DNA of 64,000 nucleotides from Bacillota bacterium (GTDB lineage Bacteria; Bacillota; Clostridia; Monoglobales; Firm-18), in contig JALOAJ010000008.1 of the NCBI GenBank assembly GCA_023228885.1, positions 1 through 64,000 on the forward strand. The letters are read 5' to 3'. Position numbers and translations under genes: made by a program. This document shows, piece after piece, positions 9,307 to 17,282 of the stretch (the stretch's first letter is position 1; every line of letters begins with the position of its first letter). The notes under the pieces are model-generated. The model ran no database searches and was not told the DNA's origin. It saw only the letters and a list, made by a program, of their open reading frames with translations.

Positions 9307-9352
9307 CTTTCATAATCCTTTCTCATTTTAAAATTTAGCAATATGTATGAAC

Positions 9353-9613
9353 TTATTTTTGCTTTTTCTTGCGGACTTCTCTTAAACCTGCTTTTTCAAG
9401 CACACGATTCCATGCGCCAAAACGCTGCTTAAGCAACACATAACCCACTACTTCATGCCTTTTTGGTGTGCGCCCCAGTTGCTTAGCGCAATACTGCACA
9501 TATTCAAGTAATTCTGTGTCGCTGGCGTTGGAATTTTTTTTAGTAAACTCATTTTCCTCCCGCATACATATCATGTTTTCTTCCTTGGTCGAGGGCTTGT
9601 GTTGTCTAATCAA
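9353..9613 (-). CDS. Small HNH-repeat (homing-endonuclease-associated repeat) protein
   Basis: This 86-residue basic protein has one copy of the homing-endonuclease-associated repeat: GRTPKRHEV, then FGAWNRVLEKAGLR near residues 45-80. The repeat is a small helical DNA-binding unit often found beside HNH nucleases. No nuclease motif is present. The start is taken as TTG, eleven bases after GGAGG, because an in-frame GTG further upstream overlaps that ribosome site. It is the first gene after the cobalamin riboswitch and its terminator, and only about 46 bases before the 797-residue B12-protein gene. It may be a stand-alone DNA-binding regulator of the operon, or a leftover of a mobile intron or endonuclease. 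Function unknown. Confidence 0.7.
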   Translation of the reverse strand: MIRQHKPSTKEENMICMREENEFTKKNSNASDTELLEYVQYCAKQLGRTPKRHEVVGYVLLKQRFGAWNRVLEKAGLREVRKKKQK

Positions 9614-9637
9614 GTCCTTGCTCACCTCCTAAGCCGC

Positions 9638-9673
9638 AAAAAAAAGCTGCGGCAATAAAAATATTGCCACAGC
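9638..9673 (-). terminator. Intrinsic terminator of the cobalamin riboswitch
   Basis: A 12-bp near-perfect stem (GCTGCGGCAATA on the plus strand, 9646-9657, with TATTGCCACAGC, 9662-9673) is followed on the minus strand by eight U residues (9638-9645). It lies after the riboswitch and before the first gene, the arrangement expected for B12-dependent premature termination. A second stem (9697-9720, TCGGAAGT/ACTTCCGA) precedes it and may take part in switching. Confidence 0.85.
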
Positions 9674-9744
9674 TGTATTCCTGTGTTCATTCACTTTCGG
9701 AAGTAAAAAATAACTTCCGAGCTCTGTTTTGTTATTTTAGGCAT

Positions 9745-9960
9745 ACAAAACAAACCAATGCAGGTCTTCTGACTCACACCCTATAGAGCAATGGCTCCGC
9801 GCTTAGCATCTTGCCTTCCCAGTTTCCCAGTGACTGACTTTCGTCAACAGATGATAAGCATTAAGTGTATACAGCGGCATTCCCGTTCGAGATTCACACT
9901 CGATTCCCTTTTCACCACCTACGCTTTTATTGCGCCATAGGTGACACACTAAGTAAATTC
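9745..9960 (-). ncRNA. Cobalamin (B12) riboswitch
   Basis: Read on the minus strand, the leader shows the conserved parts of the cobalamin aptamer in order. They are a closing-type stem (CACCTA/TAGGTG), GGTGAAAAGGGAAT, GTGTGAATCTCGAACGGG, the GCCGCTGTA variant of the GCCACTG box, ACTGGGAAACTGGGAAGGC, and finally the B12 box GAGTCAGAAGACCTGCAT. It lies between a consensus promoter and an intrinsic terminator, so high cobalamin should stop transcription of the whole downstream capture and uptake operon. Exact ends are approximate. Confidence 0.95.
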
Positions 9961-9995
9961 ATATATTAAATTTTATGGTATTTAACTACTTTAAA

Positions 9996-10024
9996 AGTAT
10001 ATATCATTCATATTGAAATGTCAA
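9996..10024 (-). promoter_or_regulatory. Sigma-A-type promoter of the B12 operon
   Basis: On the minus strand TTGACA (10019-10024) and TATACT (9996-10001) are separated by exactly 17 bases. Transcription would start near 9988, about 30 bases before the first riboswitch stem. Confidence 0.85.
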
Positions 10025-10069
10025 TGAATATGTGTATATAAAGTGTTTTACAATTTCTTTTTTTGTGTT

Positions 10070-10140
10070 TTACGCTCATTTCCAAGCCGTGGAAAAAGTG
10101 CGGAAGACTTTTGATATTTTTCGTGGTATCATGAGCGTAA
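10070..10140. repeat. Perfect 10-bp inverted repeat bounding 51 bases
   Basis: TTACGCTCAT at 10070-10079 is exactly mirrored by ATGAGCGTAA at 10131-10140. The enclosed 51 bases show no ORF. The element sits upstream of a decayed plus-strand gene and behind the B12 promoter. It might be a structured leader, a regulator site or the trace of a small mobile element. Confidence 0.5.
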
Positions 10141-10218
10141 GCGAATTTCAAGATAAATTACATTAAAGCCCGCGTCTGTAGGTGCATAAAATTTAAATTT
10201 AGCTTCTAATGGTAATGG

Positions 10219-10652
10219 GTGAAATTGAATATTGCAAACAAACGCCCGTCTGATGATTTTATGTTTGATTTTTCTGTTTCAATAACACCTGAAATCACTT
10301 CTTATAAAATTATCTTGGTTGATGATAATATATCGCCTTATTTAAAATATCCGCTAAAACATATCATTACATTTAGCGGCAAACAGCACTTATTATATTT
10401 TTCGAAGGATTAAAGCAACATTATAAAGTTTGGCAAAACTGCCGATGGTAAAATTGATTATGTATATACAGCATGCGTATTCGCTGGGAATACAGCAAGA
10501 TATACCAAATAAATACGGATATAGTAGTTTTAAAAATGGGTGTTGACGGCAATGTTTTTGATACGACCACAGAGCAAATTGATGTAGGCAAAAGGGCGCT
10601 GATTATTTATTATAACGGCGCAGTGCAAGCCGTTTATCAGATTGAACAATAA
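10219..10652 (+). pseudogene. Decayed plus-strand gene of unknown function
   Basis: An open frame from a GTG (10219) ends at a TAA (10411), but the same frame then reads on sensibly (FGKTADGKIDYVYTACVF...) to 10512. A frame change near 10509 continues into a plausible protein end (VVLKMGVDGNVF, VGKRALIIYYNGAVQAVYQIEQ) that stops at 10652, just before a strong terminator. One internal stop and one frameshift in an otherwise coherent reading indicate a broken gene. The ending loosely resembles the C-termini of the SLH beta-rich proteins in this window, but I cannot name the family. Confidence 0.5.
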
Positions 10653-10655
10653 TAA

Positions 10656-10703
10656 AAAGACCAAATAACAACACCGCATAAACGGCAGGTTATTTGGTCT
10701 TTT
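10656..10703. terminator. Bidirectional intrinsic terminator
   Basis: A perfect 15-bp stem (AAAAGACCAAATAAC at 10656-10670 and GTTATTTGGTCTTTT at 10689-10703) with T-runs on both sides serves the minus-strand discoidin gene (stop at 10725) and the decayed plus-strand gene. Confidence 0.9.
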
Positions 10704-10724
10704 GCTATTTAATTTTAATTTTTA

Positions 10725-12440
10725 TCAATGCGTATAAGTATCAAAAACCGAAAGGGGTTTTGCAGCGGATAAACTTGACCATACCATGGTTTTTACCTTA
10801 TCGCCGCTTGAAAGTTCAATGTCGGTAAACGATTCGCTTTCCTGCCCCTGCGCTTGAATCGAAATAGTTTTAAAATATGGGCGTTTTAGTATGTTTTGGT
10901 CATTATAAACGGCAACTATCAAGGTTGCGTCTTCAATGTCTTTGCTGCCTGAAAGGTTTGCAAGTTCAACATTAAAGGCATTATCGGCATAGCTGCTTTT
11001 TGTGGCTATACTATGCGCAAGCTCACTTTCGGCAAATTTCACATAATGCGGTGTTATTTCACTTATTTGCGGGTTTCCGCTATTGCTGGCGCCGCCCCTT
11101 AGTATGTAAAAGACCAAATATCTTGCCGCAACGGGTTCGTACATATCAATCGTAACAAGATTGGCTGTTCCGTCATATTCTTCAATAATTTTTGCATTAA
11201 CGCCATCTTCTACTTCGATATAGTCATCCCAACTTGGTTCTTCCCCTTCGCCGGTTTGGGAAAGGAAAAATTGATAGCCGGATACGCGTGTATTATATCC
11301 CAAGAATTTTATATCAACGGTATCAATATCAAATGTCTTTCCAAGTTCAAGCTTAACCCAGCAATACCCGCTTCCGTTGCGCGGTTGCCAGTAAGCGCCA
11401 TCCGTACCGTCAACAAGATGAGGGGCAGGATTGCTATCAGAATTGGATGAAGCAGTTGGGGTGATGATATTTTTCGGCACAGGTAAAGTGTTGTAGCCAA
11501 CCTTAACCTTTCGTGTTACGGAAATTGTATTATCGTCTTCGTCAATTACGGAATATGTAATGATATAAGTTCCGGAAACTTCTGTGTTAACCATGCCGTC
11601 AACAGTAATTTCACTTGAAATATCCTGTCCGAGCGCGTTTATGGCATACGCTCCGGGGTCGGTAAAAGCACTACCTTTTTCAATTTTCATGAAATCGTCG
11701 CCGTTTAGGAAAACTTCTGTGCTGCCTTCAATGTCATCAATAGATGTGAAAACAAGCTGCGGCGCTTTGTCACGGAAAAACTCAGCGTCAAAGGGGTCTT
11801 TTCCCGCATAGTTTGCGGCGCCCTCCTTGCTTAAAACATTCGGAATTTCTTTACCTGCAACAGTTGTAACCAACCCGAAGGTAATTTTTTTTCTTTCGCC
11901 GCCATCGGAATTATTCCAATTTTTTATGGCGTATGTAACATCAATTGTAGCTATTTCGCCATTTGGCGGAGTTTCAAATTCCTCTACAAACAATGCGGTG
12001 CTGTTGTTGTCGCCGGTGTCAAAAGCAGTTGAGGATGTTCCAAAATAAACATCATCTTTGGTATTCGAATTCAACTCTGTCCGAACCCAATCTGCTTTTT
12101 TCGGCCTGATTGCGTAAACTGCCATTTTTGCTTCCGCATCGGCATGGTTGGTTCTATACATTAAAAACTTTAATTCGATTTTCCCTATTTCGTCTAAATC
12201 AATTTCGGATAAATTAAATTTTAAAAAACCTTTCCTGTGTCCTTCATTACCCGCATCAGAATGATGTGAAATAGACATAACAGGGTCAACACCTTGGGAA
12301 GAGGTTTTGGTTGCCCTTATAACCGCGTTTTCCTCACAAATTAGCGGCGGCGCTTCACCGGCAAAGGAAACGGACGGAAAAACAGCCGTAATACTTATAA
12401 GCATGGCTAAAATAAGTGTTGCTGACAATAATTTTTTCAT
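10725..12440 (-). CDS. Secreted DNRLRE / Ig-like / discoidin (F5/8C) surface protein
   Basis: This 571-residue protein has a signal peptide (about 1-27). A DNRLRE/CBM96-like domain follows (about 35-205; the GFLKFNLSEI strand and VTYAIKNWNN are typical), then an Ig-like domain of the DUF5011 kind (about 235-310; DPGAYAINALG, GTYIITYSVIDEDDN). A discoidin domain comes next (about 320-460; PHLVDGTDGAYWQP, ARYLVFYILRGG), and the C-terminal beta module ends VKTMVWSSLSAAKPL. No catalytic domain is present. These are all carbohydrate- or surface-binding modules, so it probably holds glycan at the cell surface for the neighbouring lyases. The ribosome site is GGGGGA before the ATG. It is separated from the YitT gene by 276 bases and ends at a strong terminator, so it may be its own unit. 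Confidence 0.85.
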   Translation of the reverse strand: MKKLLSATLILAMLISITAVFPSVSFAGEAPPLICEENAVIRATKTSSQGVDPVMSISHHSDAGNEGHRKGFLKFNLSEIDLDEIGKIELKFLMYRTNHADAEAKMAVYAIRPKKADWVRTELNSNTKDDVYFGTSSTAFDTGDNNSTALFVEEFETPPNGEIATIDVTYAIKNWNNSDGGERKKITFGLVTTVAGKEIPNVLSKEGAANYAGKDPFDAEFFRDKAPQLVFTSIDDIEGSTEVFLNGDDFMKIEKGSAFTDPGAYAINALGQDISSEITVDGMVNTEVSGTYIITYSVIDEDDNTISVTRKVKVGYNTLPVPKNIITPTASSNSDSNPAPHLVDGTDGAYWQPRNGSGYCWVKLELGKTFDIDTVDIKFLGYNTRVSGYQFFLSQTGEGEEPSWDDYIEVEDGVNAKIIEEYDGTANLVTIDMYEPVAARYLVFYILRGGASNSGNPQISEITPHYVKFAESELAHSIATKSSYADNAFNVELANLSGSKDIEDATLIVAVYNDQNILKRPYFKTISIQAQGQESESFTDIELSSGDKVKTMVWSSLSAAKPLSVFDTYTH

Positions 12441-12591
12441 TTTTTAAATCCCCCTTTTTTAATTTGGCGCTATTAAAGTGCAGAAAAAAGTTCATTTTTG
12501 TTTTTATGTAATATTTCCCGATACTAACTAATTTCAAAATTAATTATATCATTATTAGCAAAAGTTTAAAACATATAAATGTTAGGCAAAA

Positions 12592-12632
12592 GTGCGTTAT
12601 TGTTATGATTTGCCACATAACAAAAAACGCAC
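12592..12632 (-). terminator. Possible terminator hairpin between YitT and the discoidin gene
   Basis: The 276-base gap 12441-12716 contains a nested hairpin: GTGCGT (12592-12597) with ACGCAC (12627-12632), and inside it GTTATG/CATAAC. A short U-rich run follows on the minus strand. It is the only clear structure in the gap, and no convincing promoter for the discoidin gene was found there. Confidence 0.45.
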
Positions 12633-12716
12633 CGTTTTGGGAGCATCTGCACTTTTTTAAAATTTTGTTGTAAAAAAAAGATGGATTTTTTCGATTAACG
12701 CAAGATTATATTTGCA

Positions 12717-13646
12717 TTAGACTTTAAACCCTTTTCCCATGATACTGCTTGAATTTGTGATAATAACAAAAGCGCGGCTATCTATCTTTTTTATATAGCG
12801 TTTCAGCGCAGTTGCCTGGGATGGATTTACCACGGTCAATATCATTTTTTTATCATATTCCGTAAACATACCCTTGCAATTGCAAAGGGTGGCGCCGCGG
12901 TGCAAAGTTTGATTGATGTAGCTGCAAATTTCTGAAGGATAGTCTGTAATTATGGTAAAATATTTCGATAAATTCAAATTACCAATAACATTGTCAATAA
13001 CAAGTGTGCCGGCAAGCAACCCCAAAATAGACAATATAAAAGTTTCCGCTCCGAATAAAATACCATTTGCAACGGTAGAAAATACGCCGATAAAGAACAT
13101 ACCTTTACCAATGCCAAGGTCTGTATATTTCTTTATTATTCTTGCTAATGTGTCGGTACCTCCGCTGCTTGAGTTGCAGTAATAAAACAACGCCGTGCCT
13201 AACCCGCTAAGCATGACGGCAAATATTAATTCAGCCAACGGCTGCTTTGTAAGGGGAGATGCGATTGGAAACGCTCGCTCTAACATATAAATCGTGATTG
13301 ATGTAAAAATAGAGGCGTAAACCGTCTTGATTCCGTATGTATTCCCGAAAAAAGCGAACCCTAATAAAATAAAAAACATTGATAAAATGACCATGAATAT
13401 TCCGGGCGATACGGAAGGGAAAATTGCTGAAAGAAAAATTGCTATTCCGCTTGTTCCTCCTGCAGAAAATTTATTTGGGAAGTTGAAAAAGCAAATTGCA
13501 ATTGCCTGCAAAAGCCCTGCAATTGTTATTCCTAAAAAATCTTTAAAATTTTGCATTGTTGCTTCCGCTGCGCCATAAGCAAGCATTCTTTTGAAATTTA
13601 ATTTGAATTTTTGATTTGTCGGCACCATATCCATGCTATAATTCAA
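12717..13646 (-). CDS. YitT-family membrane protein (DUF161/DUF2179)
   Basis: This 309-residue polytopic protein has about five or six transmembrane segments (residues 30-215), including FSAGGTSGIAIFLS and YYCNSSSGGTDTLARI, which match the YitT fold. A cytoplasmic DUF2179 domain follows (about 220-300; RGATLCNCKGMFTEYDKKMILTV is split across it), ending in an ITNSSSIMGKGF tail. Function in the family is unsettled. It starts at TTG with GGGGG eleven bases upstream. It follows dppA by 61 bases and closes the long glycan operon, so a transport role for a breakdown product is conceivable but unproven. Confidence 0.88.
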   Translation of the reverse strand: MNYSMDMVPTNQKFKLNFKRMLAYGAAEATMQNFKDFLGITIAGLLQAIAICFFNFPNKFSAGGTSGIAIFLSAIFPSVSPGIFMVILSMFFILLGFAFFGNTYGIKTVYASIFTSITIYMLERAFPIASPLTKQPLAELIFAVMLSGLGTALFYYCNSSSGGTDTLARIIKKYTDLGIGKGMFFIGVFSTVANGILFGAETFILSILGLLAGTLVIDNVIGNLNLSKYFTIITDYPSEICSYINQTLHRGATLCNCKGMFTEYDKKMILTVVNPSQATALKRYIKKIDSRAFVIITNSSSIMGKGFKV

Positions 13647-13707
13647 TTTAAAACAAGCCCCCTAAAAATAACATCTTAACCATAACCCACACAAAATGTC
13701 AACAAAA

Positions 13708-14499
13708 TTACATAGACTGAAATAACGCTTCTTCCATGTTTTCCGCTTGTATTTCATAAGTTCTGCCGTCAATAAATTTCATGGACGGGAACCTTTTTTT
13801 ATTCAAAATGGGCATGCCCTCCATTTTTTCTATCCGCATGGTAACCGGTTTTGAAAATACAAAGGGCTGCATTGTATCTATCTTTTGAATTGCCTCAATG
13901 GTTTTTTGCCTAATCACTTCGTGAGCCTTCTTTTGAGGCAAAAGCATGGCGCCAAGCCTGTCAACGCCCTTTTTAACTTCTGCCGTCACAACCCACGGTA
14001 AAAATTCTTTCGCCTCGCCGCACACCTTATCATCCCCTGAAACCATAATGACGGGAACGCCATAATCGCCCAAAATAGCGGCATCGATGGCGGTTTCACC
14101 CACCAGCCTGCCGTTTACCCAGCAGTTTTGAATTGTTTTGCTGTTAAACGTATGGTCAAGCACGGCGGCTTTGCTCCCCGCCATTGCATGATAACCCAAT
14201 AAAATGGCGGCATGGCATGTTTTTATAACATCGTGGTAACGACCTCCCATTATAGAGCCGCTGATGCAATAATCTGCCTTATCGGTTAAATTTTCATAAA
14301 TTAAAGTATGGCTTGCGCTGTGACAGTCCCTAACATAAACCTTCTTTGCACCTGCCTCTTTGCACGCTTCAACACAAACATTTATATCTTGTGTCATAAG
14401 CCTTCTGCCCTCATCAAACCTGTTTTCGGTAACCCGTGTTTGGGTATAGGTATAAATGCCGCTTATACCCTCCAAATCCACCATTAAATATATATTCAT
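13708..14499 (-). CDS. dppA: M55-family D-aminopeptidase (DppA-like)
   Basis: This 263-residue cytoplasmic protein has the M55 zinc site. DLEG is near residue 8 (Asp and Glu ligands), the His of RDCHSASH is near 62, GYHAMAG near 105, and the VGETAIDA Glu near 132. DppA releases D-amino acids from short peptides. The length matches the family (about 270). The ATG has an AAAGGAG site. It lies 18 bases after the SLH protein gene, within a polysaccharide-lyase operon and with an M14-type peptidase at the other end. Together they suggest that the imported material includes peptide-linked sugar. Peptidoglycan recycling is an alternative. Confidence 0.88.
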   Translation of the reverse strand: MNIYLMVDLEGISGIYTYTQTRVTENRFDEGRRLMTQDINVCVEACKEAGAKKVYVRDCHSASHTLIYENLTDKADYCISGSIMGGRYHDVIKTCHAAILLGYHAMAGSKAAVLDHTFNSKTIQNCWVNGRLVGETAIDAAILGDYGVPVIMVSGDDKVCGEAKEFLPWVVTAEVKKGVDRLGAMLLPQKKAHEVIRQKTIEAIQKIDTMQPFVFSKPVTMRIEKMEGMPILNKKRFPSMKFIDGRTYEIQAENMEEALFQSM

Positions 14500-14517
14500 A
14501 ACTTTAAAGCTCTCCTT

Positions 14518-17241
14518 TTATTTAAATACCACTATCTCGGTAAGCTGATAATTTCTTACCGAGGCAAATATCCGTGAGCCGACAGTTAAATCGCTTTTAC
14601 TGCCTTGTGTTACGCTATTTTTGCTTTCATCATACACATATACGGAAAATGCCGCAGCCTTCATGCCGAAATGCCCTATTGCGCCATAATCCATAACTAA
14701 TATTTCATTTTCAAAATCCACATGCTTTATTACACCGCACAACTTAGTGATTACTGAATACAAGGAATTTATTATAAACTTTCTATCCTTATCTATTTCG
14801 GCGCTGTACAATAAATCTATATTTTGAATATACCCTTTGGGGTTAAGCGAAAACTGGATAATGTCTCCTTCTTTGGGGCTGCCGGCATTTACAAGTGTTT
14901 CTTCGGTGTTTGCAACAATAGAAATTAAGCTGCCTCCAAACATGCCATATATACCGTAACCGATTTCGCCGTCATCTTTTAGCGCCGTAATGTTTTTTGT
15001 TACAATCATCAGTTTTGTTGTGGTTGCAATGGGTGTGTTATCTCCAACCATAACGCACGCCTTAGCTTGCGCGGCTCTATTTGAATCATACGCCGTAATC
15101 CCGTTATAATATCTGTCCGCTATAAGCGAACCGATGCCTGCTATATGAAAATCCGATTGCTGAGCATCAGACAATGTTTGGTCGGGCACAAAAAACAAAA
15201 CTGTTTCTTCGGAAAGACAAATCAAATTGTCGAAAGACTGCAACCCCGACCTGTAACGGGCGGTAGTTGTTTTTGCGGAAATTCTAAACACATTTTGTTC
15301 AATTGCCGCATTTTCTTCATCCGACCATAGGGTAAATTCCTGAGCGCATCTGATTTGTGCAATTTTCCCTTCCTCGTTTACATTATATAAAACCAACTGC
15401 CTGTATCTTTCCGGGAGGCGCACCGTGTTGTCTTGGGTGTGAAACAGCCTATTATAAGCATCAACCGCCTGAAGGCGTTCGTTTCCGTTATAACTGACTT
15501 TATCGCAAAATTCAAGTTCTACCCAGCGGTTATTTTCTGTAAATATCTGCGCTTTCACTCTGCCAAACGGCTTTAATGTCAAATTGTTAAGATACCCATA
15601 TACAGCGTCGGGTTGTGATTTTTTGGCTACAATGCGCCCGGCATGGTCGAGGTAAAACATGCCTTCCTCGTTTATGTTTATTTTTTCAAAAAGAGCGGCG
15701 CTCACTTTATATTTGGTTCCGCCTATAACAACAGCATTTTCGCTTCCGGATTTTTCGTCAATAACTCCCGATATGGTTTTAGAGGACAGCACAAGCTGTT
15801 TTAGCGCCCTGCCGCCGCTAATCGATTCCGCATATGATATAACATCGTTTTCGTTGATGTTTTCATATGACGCTGTTTTCCCATATTGGGTAATTATAAC
15901 TTTGTAGTTCCTATCAAAAGGGTTAAGCTCAATGTTTTGTCCGCCCAAAGCATCGCTGACCAGATACTCTGTCGGGGATACTTGCGACACCAAAATCGAA
16001 CGATAATTTAAAACGGAAACAACATCAATCAGCCCGTCATTGTCGTTATCTATCAGCGTTACATCACCCAAATTCGGACAAAGCAGTTCCTTTGTAATCG
16101 GAGTTTGTTTGCCGTTATGTATAAGAACAACAATATTTGATAATTTTAAATTTGTATTTGTTTTGTCGCCTTCTCCAATATATGAAAAATTGTCAACGCT
16201 CACTAAGTCTTTGCAAATATCATCGCTCTCAACAAGGGTCACTTGATTTCTGCTTTCGTCTCCCTCAATATACACGAGCGTGTTTTCCTCTTGCTTTTTG
16301 TCCGATTTATAATAAGCCTCAACATAATGCCCCAATAACCGCCATGCGGCTGCTGTATCGTCAAAAAGCGGCATACCGTCTATTAAAACTCGCCCTTCTC
16401 CAACTAAGCTGCTGCCAAAAAGAGAGGTGTATTCGTTGGATTCCAAAACGCCGCGAACTTTATAAATGTTGTGAGCAAAATTAAGAAGTGTTTCTTCGTC
16501 TTTTGCGTACCTATTAATAACGGTTTGCGATGCATCTGTTTTTATTCCATCAATGCGTAAAACAGGAGCATTTAAGGTGTTAAAAAGCATTTGCGTAAAA
16601 TCCTCGGGAGTAATCCCGGCAGGGCTTTTTAAATCGCAGCCGGAAAATATTTTAAGGCTGTTTGCCGTTGCCATATACCCCCCGGGGTAACCGCCGCCGC
16701 TTTCCGATATTTCTTTATAGCCCAAAATATTGGTTAGTATTTTTGCAGCTTCATTTACGCTTATAAACTCGTCCGGCGCAATCCGCGCCCCCGCTTGACC
16801 GCTGATAATACCTGCTCTGTAAGCCATAAGAATATCGCTGTAATAATAACTGCCGGGCTCAACATCCGAAAAAGGGTTTGCGCCTATTTCGGTTAAGTCA
16901 TAAAGCATTCCCCCGGCACGCAGGGCATATGATATAAAATCCCCTCGGGTAATATAATCCTCGTATAAAAGGTCATTATTATCAATAATGCCAAAGGCGG
17001 CTAATTTTTTAAAAACAGGGGTTTCATCAAAGCTTACCGCAACCGGTTTCGATATAACAAGGCTTTCACCCGTGTCTATGTCATACTCGGAGCCCGTCTC
17101 AACTTTCGGTTCTTCCTCATATTCATAGTCCATTTCGTACTCTATTTCATCTGTTTCTTCATCTGCGCCGACAATTAGTGTGTTTGGCAATAACAAAGAT
17201 AAAAGCACAATGAAAACCGTTATTAATTTAAAACATCTCAT
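14518..17241 (-). CDS. SLH-domain surface protein with long beta-rich body
   Basis: This 907-residue secreted protein has a signal peptide (about 1-27) followed by an acidic Glu/Tyr-rich stretch (about 28-50). Two SLH-like repeats are clear (about 65-200; YITRGDFISYALRAGG, NPFSDVEPGSYYYSDI), with a third region containing GGYPGGYMATANSL. A body of about 650 residues is probably all beta and has no motif I recognise. Its paralogue is the 897-residue protein at 55324-58017, with the same GGYPxGY element and the same layout; each stands in a different glycan locus. It likely anchors to the wall and organises or presents the locus enzymes. No catalytic residues were identified. The ATG is preceded by AGGAGGAG. 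Confidence 0.8.
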   Translation of the reverse strand: MRCFKLITVFIVLLSLLLPNTLIVGADEETDEIEYEMDYEYEEEPKVETGSEYDIDTGESLVISKPVAVSFDETPVFKKLAAFGIIDNNDLLYEDYITRGDFISYALRAGGMLYDLTEIGANPFSDVEPGSYYYSDILMAYRAGIISGQAGARIAPDEFISVNEAAKILTNILGYKEISESGGGYPGGYMATANSLKIFSGCDLKSPAGITPEDFTQMLFNTLNAPVLRIDGIKTDASQTVINRYAKDEETLLNFAHNIYKVRGVLESNEYTSLFGSSLVGEGRVLIDGMPLFDDTAAAWRLLGHYVEAYYKSDKKQEENTLVYIEGDESRNQVTLVESDDICKDLVSVDNFSYIGEGDKTNTNLKLSNIVVLIHNGKQTPITKELLCPNLGDVTLIDNDNDGLIDVVSVLNYRSILVSQVSPTEYLVSDALGGQNIELNPFDRNYKVIITQYGKTASYENINENDVISYAESISGGRALKQLVLSSKTISGVIDEKSGSENAVVIGGTKYKVSAALFEKININEEGMFYLDHAGRIVAKKSQPDAVYGYLNNLTLKPFGRVKAQIFTENNRWVELEFCDKVSYNGNERLQAVDAYNRLFHTQDNTVRLPERYRQLVLYNVNEEGKIAQIRCAQEFTLWSDEENAAIEQNVFRISAKTTTARYRSGLQSFDNLICLSEETVLFFVPDQTLSDAQQSDFHIAGIGSLIADRYYNGITAYDSNRAAQAKACVMVGDNTPIATTTKLMIVTKNITALKDDGEIGYGIYGMFGGSLISIVANTEETLVNAGSPKEGDIIQFSLNPKGYIQNIDLLYSAEIDKDRKFIINSLYSVITKLCGVIKHVDFENEILVMDYGAIGHFGMKAAAFSVYVYDESKNSVTQGSKSDLTVGSRIFASVRNYQLTEIVVFK

Positions 17242-17282
17242 AGATTTGCTCCTCCTCGTTTAATTGGGTCTTGTTTTGATGT

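Noticed and set aside
10219..10413. 64-codon plus-strand ORF as an intact small gene
   Set aside because: The reading continues sensibly beyond its stop and after a frame change, so it is better described as part of a decayed gene.
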